This document shows positions 62,824-64,000 of a DNA stretch of 64,000 nucleotides, piece by piece. The notes under the pieces are model-generated. The model had not been told where the DNA came from. It saw nothing but the letters and a program-made list of their open reading frames with translations, and made no database searches. This stretch comes from Cupriavidus taiwanensis LMG 19424 (GTDB taxonomy: Bacteria; Pseudomonadota; Gammaproteobacteria; Burkholderiales; Burkholderiaceae). The number at the start of each line of letters is the position of its first letter. Position 1 is the stretch's first letter. The stretch is taken from the NCBI RefSeq assembly GCF_000069785.1, contig NC_010530.1, positions 1,110,001 through 1,174,000 on the forward strand, read 5' to 3'. Both the position numbers and the translations under genes were made by a program.

Positions 62824-64000
62824 TCAGACCAGCGTGGCCAGGCCCAGTGTAAGCAGCAACGCCACCACCGAGATGATGGTTTCGCAGACCGACCAGGTCT
62901 TGAAGGTCTGGGCCACGGTCATGTTGAAGTACTCCTTGACCAGCCAGAAGCCGCCGTCGTTCACGTGCGACAGGATCAGCGAGCCGGCGCCGGTGGTCAG
63001 CACCAGCAGTTCCGGGCGGGTGCCGGGCACGCTGGCGGCAATCGGCGCGACGATGCCCGCTGCGGTGGTCATGGCGACTGTCGCCGAGCCCGTGGCGATG
63101 CGGATCATCACCGCAACCAGCCAGCCCAGCACCAGCACCGAGACATTGGCGCCGGTGGCGACGTCGACGATGGCGGTGGAGATGCCCGAGTCCCGCAGGA
63201 TGCGGCCGAAGCCGCCGCCGGCGCCGACCACCAGCGTGATGATGGCGGTGGGCGCCACGCACTCGTTGGTGAACTTGAGGATGGTCTCGCGATTAAAGCC
63301 TCGCGCCTTGCCGAAGGTGTAGAAGCTCACCAGCGCGGCGATCAGCAGTGCCATCACCGAGTTGCCGATCAGCTTCAGGAAGTCGTTGGCGAAGGTCTTG
63401 GGCGTGGTGAACAGGTCGGCCCAGCTGCCGATCAGCATCAGCACTACCGGCAGCAGGATGGTGAACACCGTGATGCCGAAGCCCGGCAGCTCGTGCGATT
63501 CCTTGACGCGCTCATCCTCTTCGGTGAACTGCTCGGCGAGCGGGTTGTATTCGGGCAGCTTGACGTAGCGGTCCATCAGCCGGGCGAACAACGGTCCCGC
63601 CAGCGCCGCGGTGGGGATGCCGACAATCAGCGCATACATGATGGTCTTGCCGATATCGGCGCCGTATGCGGTCACCGCCAGCAGCGCGGCCGGGTGCGGC
63701 GGGATCAGGCCGTGCACCACCGACAGGCCGGCCACCATCGGAATGCCGACCAGCACCATCGACGTGCCGGTGCGCTTGGCGACGTTGAAGGCGATCGGCA
63801 CCAGCAGCACGAAGCCCACTTCGAAGAATACCGGCAGGCCGACGATGAACGCGATCGTGGCCATGGCCCAATGCACGTTCTTCGCCCCAAAGAAATCGAT
63901 CAGCGTATTGGCGATGCGCTCGGCGCCGCCGGACTCGGCCATCATCTTGCCGAGCATGGTGCCCAGGCCCACCACCAGCGCGATGTGGCCAAGCGTGCCG
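62824..64000 (-). CDS. GntP-family gluconate:H+ symporter-type permease (cut by window end)
   Basis: The C-terminal 392 residues of a gluconate permease-type transporter; the N-terminus lies beyond the window. Seen are GLGTMLGKMMAESGGAERIANTL, the conserved DRYVKLPEYNPLAEQF in the central loop, VVGAGGGFGRILRDSGI, and GSATVAMTTAAGI, all typical of GntP/GntT. About ten membrane helices are visible. Gluconate, fructuronate or a related sugar acid would be the substrate, matching the hexarate genes elsewhere in the window in theme only. Confidence 0.9.
   Translation of the reverse strand, partial: GTLGHIALVVGLGTMLGKMMAESGGAERIANTLIDFFGAKNVHWAMATIAFIVGLPVFFEVGFVLLVPIAFNVAKRTGTSMVLVGIPMVAGLSVVHGLIPPHPAALLAVTAYGADIGKTIMYALIVGIPTAALAGPLFARLMDRYVKLPEYNPLAEQFTEEDERVKESHELPGFGITVFTILLPVVLMLIGSWADLFTTPKTFANDFLKLIGNSVMALLIAALVSFYTFGKARGFNRETILKFTNECVAPTAIITLVVGAGGGFGRILRDSGISTAIVDVATGANVSVLVLGWLVAVMIRIATGSATVAMTTAAGIVAPIAASVPGTRPELLVLTTGAGSLILSHVNDGGFWLVKEYFNMTVAQTFKTWSVCETIISVVALLLTLGLATLV

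Overview
The window is GC-rich, densely coded DNA from a proteobacterium. The gene mix (Bug/TctC-type receptor, cyanide-insensitive oxidase, Tat-exported phospholipase C, many LysR/TetR/GntR regulators, Kps-type capsule locus) fits a Burkholderiales member, most likely Cupriavidus or a close relative. That assignment is inference from gene content and style; no rRNA or marker gene is present. I see no tRNA, rRNA, CRISPR array, insertion sequence or prophage.

Layout. 1-2872: a cut-off membrane protein, small hypotheticals and two alpha/beta hydrolases, all on the minus strand. 2951-6241: the most unusual part, a tandemly duplicated module on the plus strand. Each copy has a multi-operator promoter region, a short transcribed leader ending in a terminator-like hairpin, a secreted DPF/YT-D/E-GAR repeat protein, a 33-residue membrane peptide and a TetR regulator. 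6227-9046: a hydrolase coupled to an M14 carboxypeptidase, then a LysR regulator. 9196-13801: extracellular phosphorus scavenging (phospholipase C, a small lipoprotein, and a phosphodiesterase-like lipoprotein with a LamG-like end). 13979-21542: a divergent GntR regulator and an uncharacterised catabolic operon (class V aminotransferase, MFS, amidase, MFS, 2-keto-4-pentenoate hydratase-like). 21568-24168: cyanide-insensitive bd-type oxidase with its micropeptide. 24532-26263: TauE/SafE-type exporter and LysR. 26407-32777: a hexarate (galactarate-type) degradation operon. 32936-34024: an MBL-fold hydrolase.

34025-46513: a 664-bp AT-rich upstream region and a group 2-type capsule locus in the order kpsM-kpsT-kpsE-kpsD, a two-domain glycosyltransferase, a hexapeptide acyltransferase, kpsF, kpsC, kpsS. 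KpsMTED form the export apparatus, KpsF supplies arabinose-5-phosphate for CMP-Kdo, KpsC/KpsS build the Kdo linker on the lipid, and the 759-residue enzyme is the obvious candidate polymerase.

46514-50760: a YqjI-like His-rich PadR regulator with its siderophore-reductase partner, a lipoprotein, an AlaC-type aminotransferase, and a Crp/Fnr regulator. 50774-57508: a valine/isobutyrate degradation operon (acyl-CoA dehydrogenase, MmsA, MmsB, enoyl-CoA hydratase, 3-hydroxyisobutyryl-CoA hydrolase) with a divergent AraC regulator. 57522-59484: glutathione-dependent formaldehyde detoxification. 59638-61950: nucleotide-translocase-like MFS and a Tat-exported aldo/keto reductase. 62034-62617: VapBC toxin-antitoxin. 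62824-64000: a GntP-family permease cut by the window end.

Start codons were chosen by Shine-Dalgarno sequence, conserved N-terminus and neighbour spacing. Functions rest on motif recognition by eye, not on a database search.
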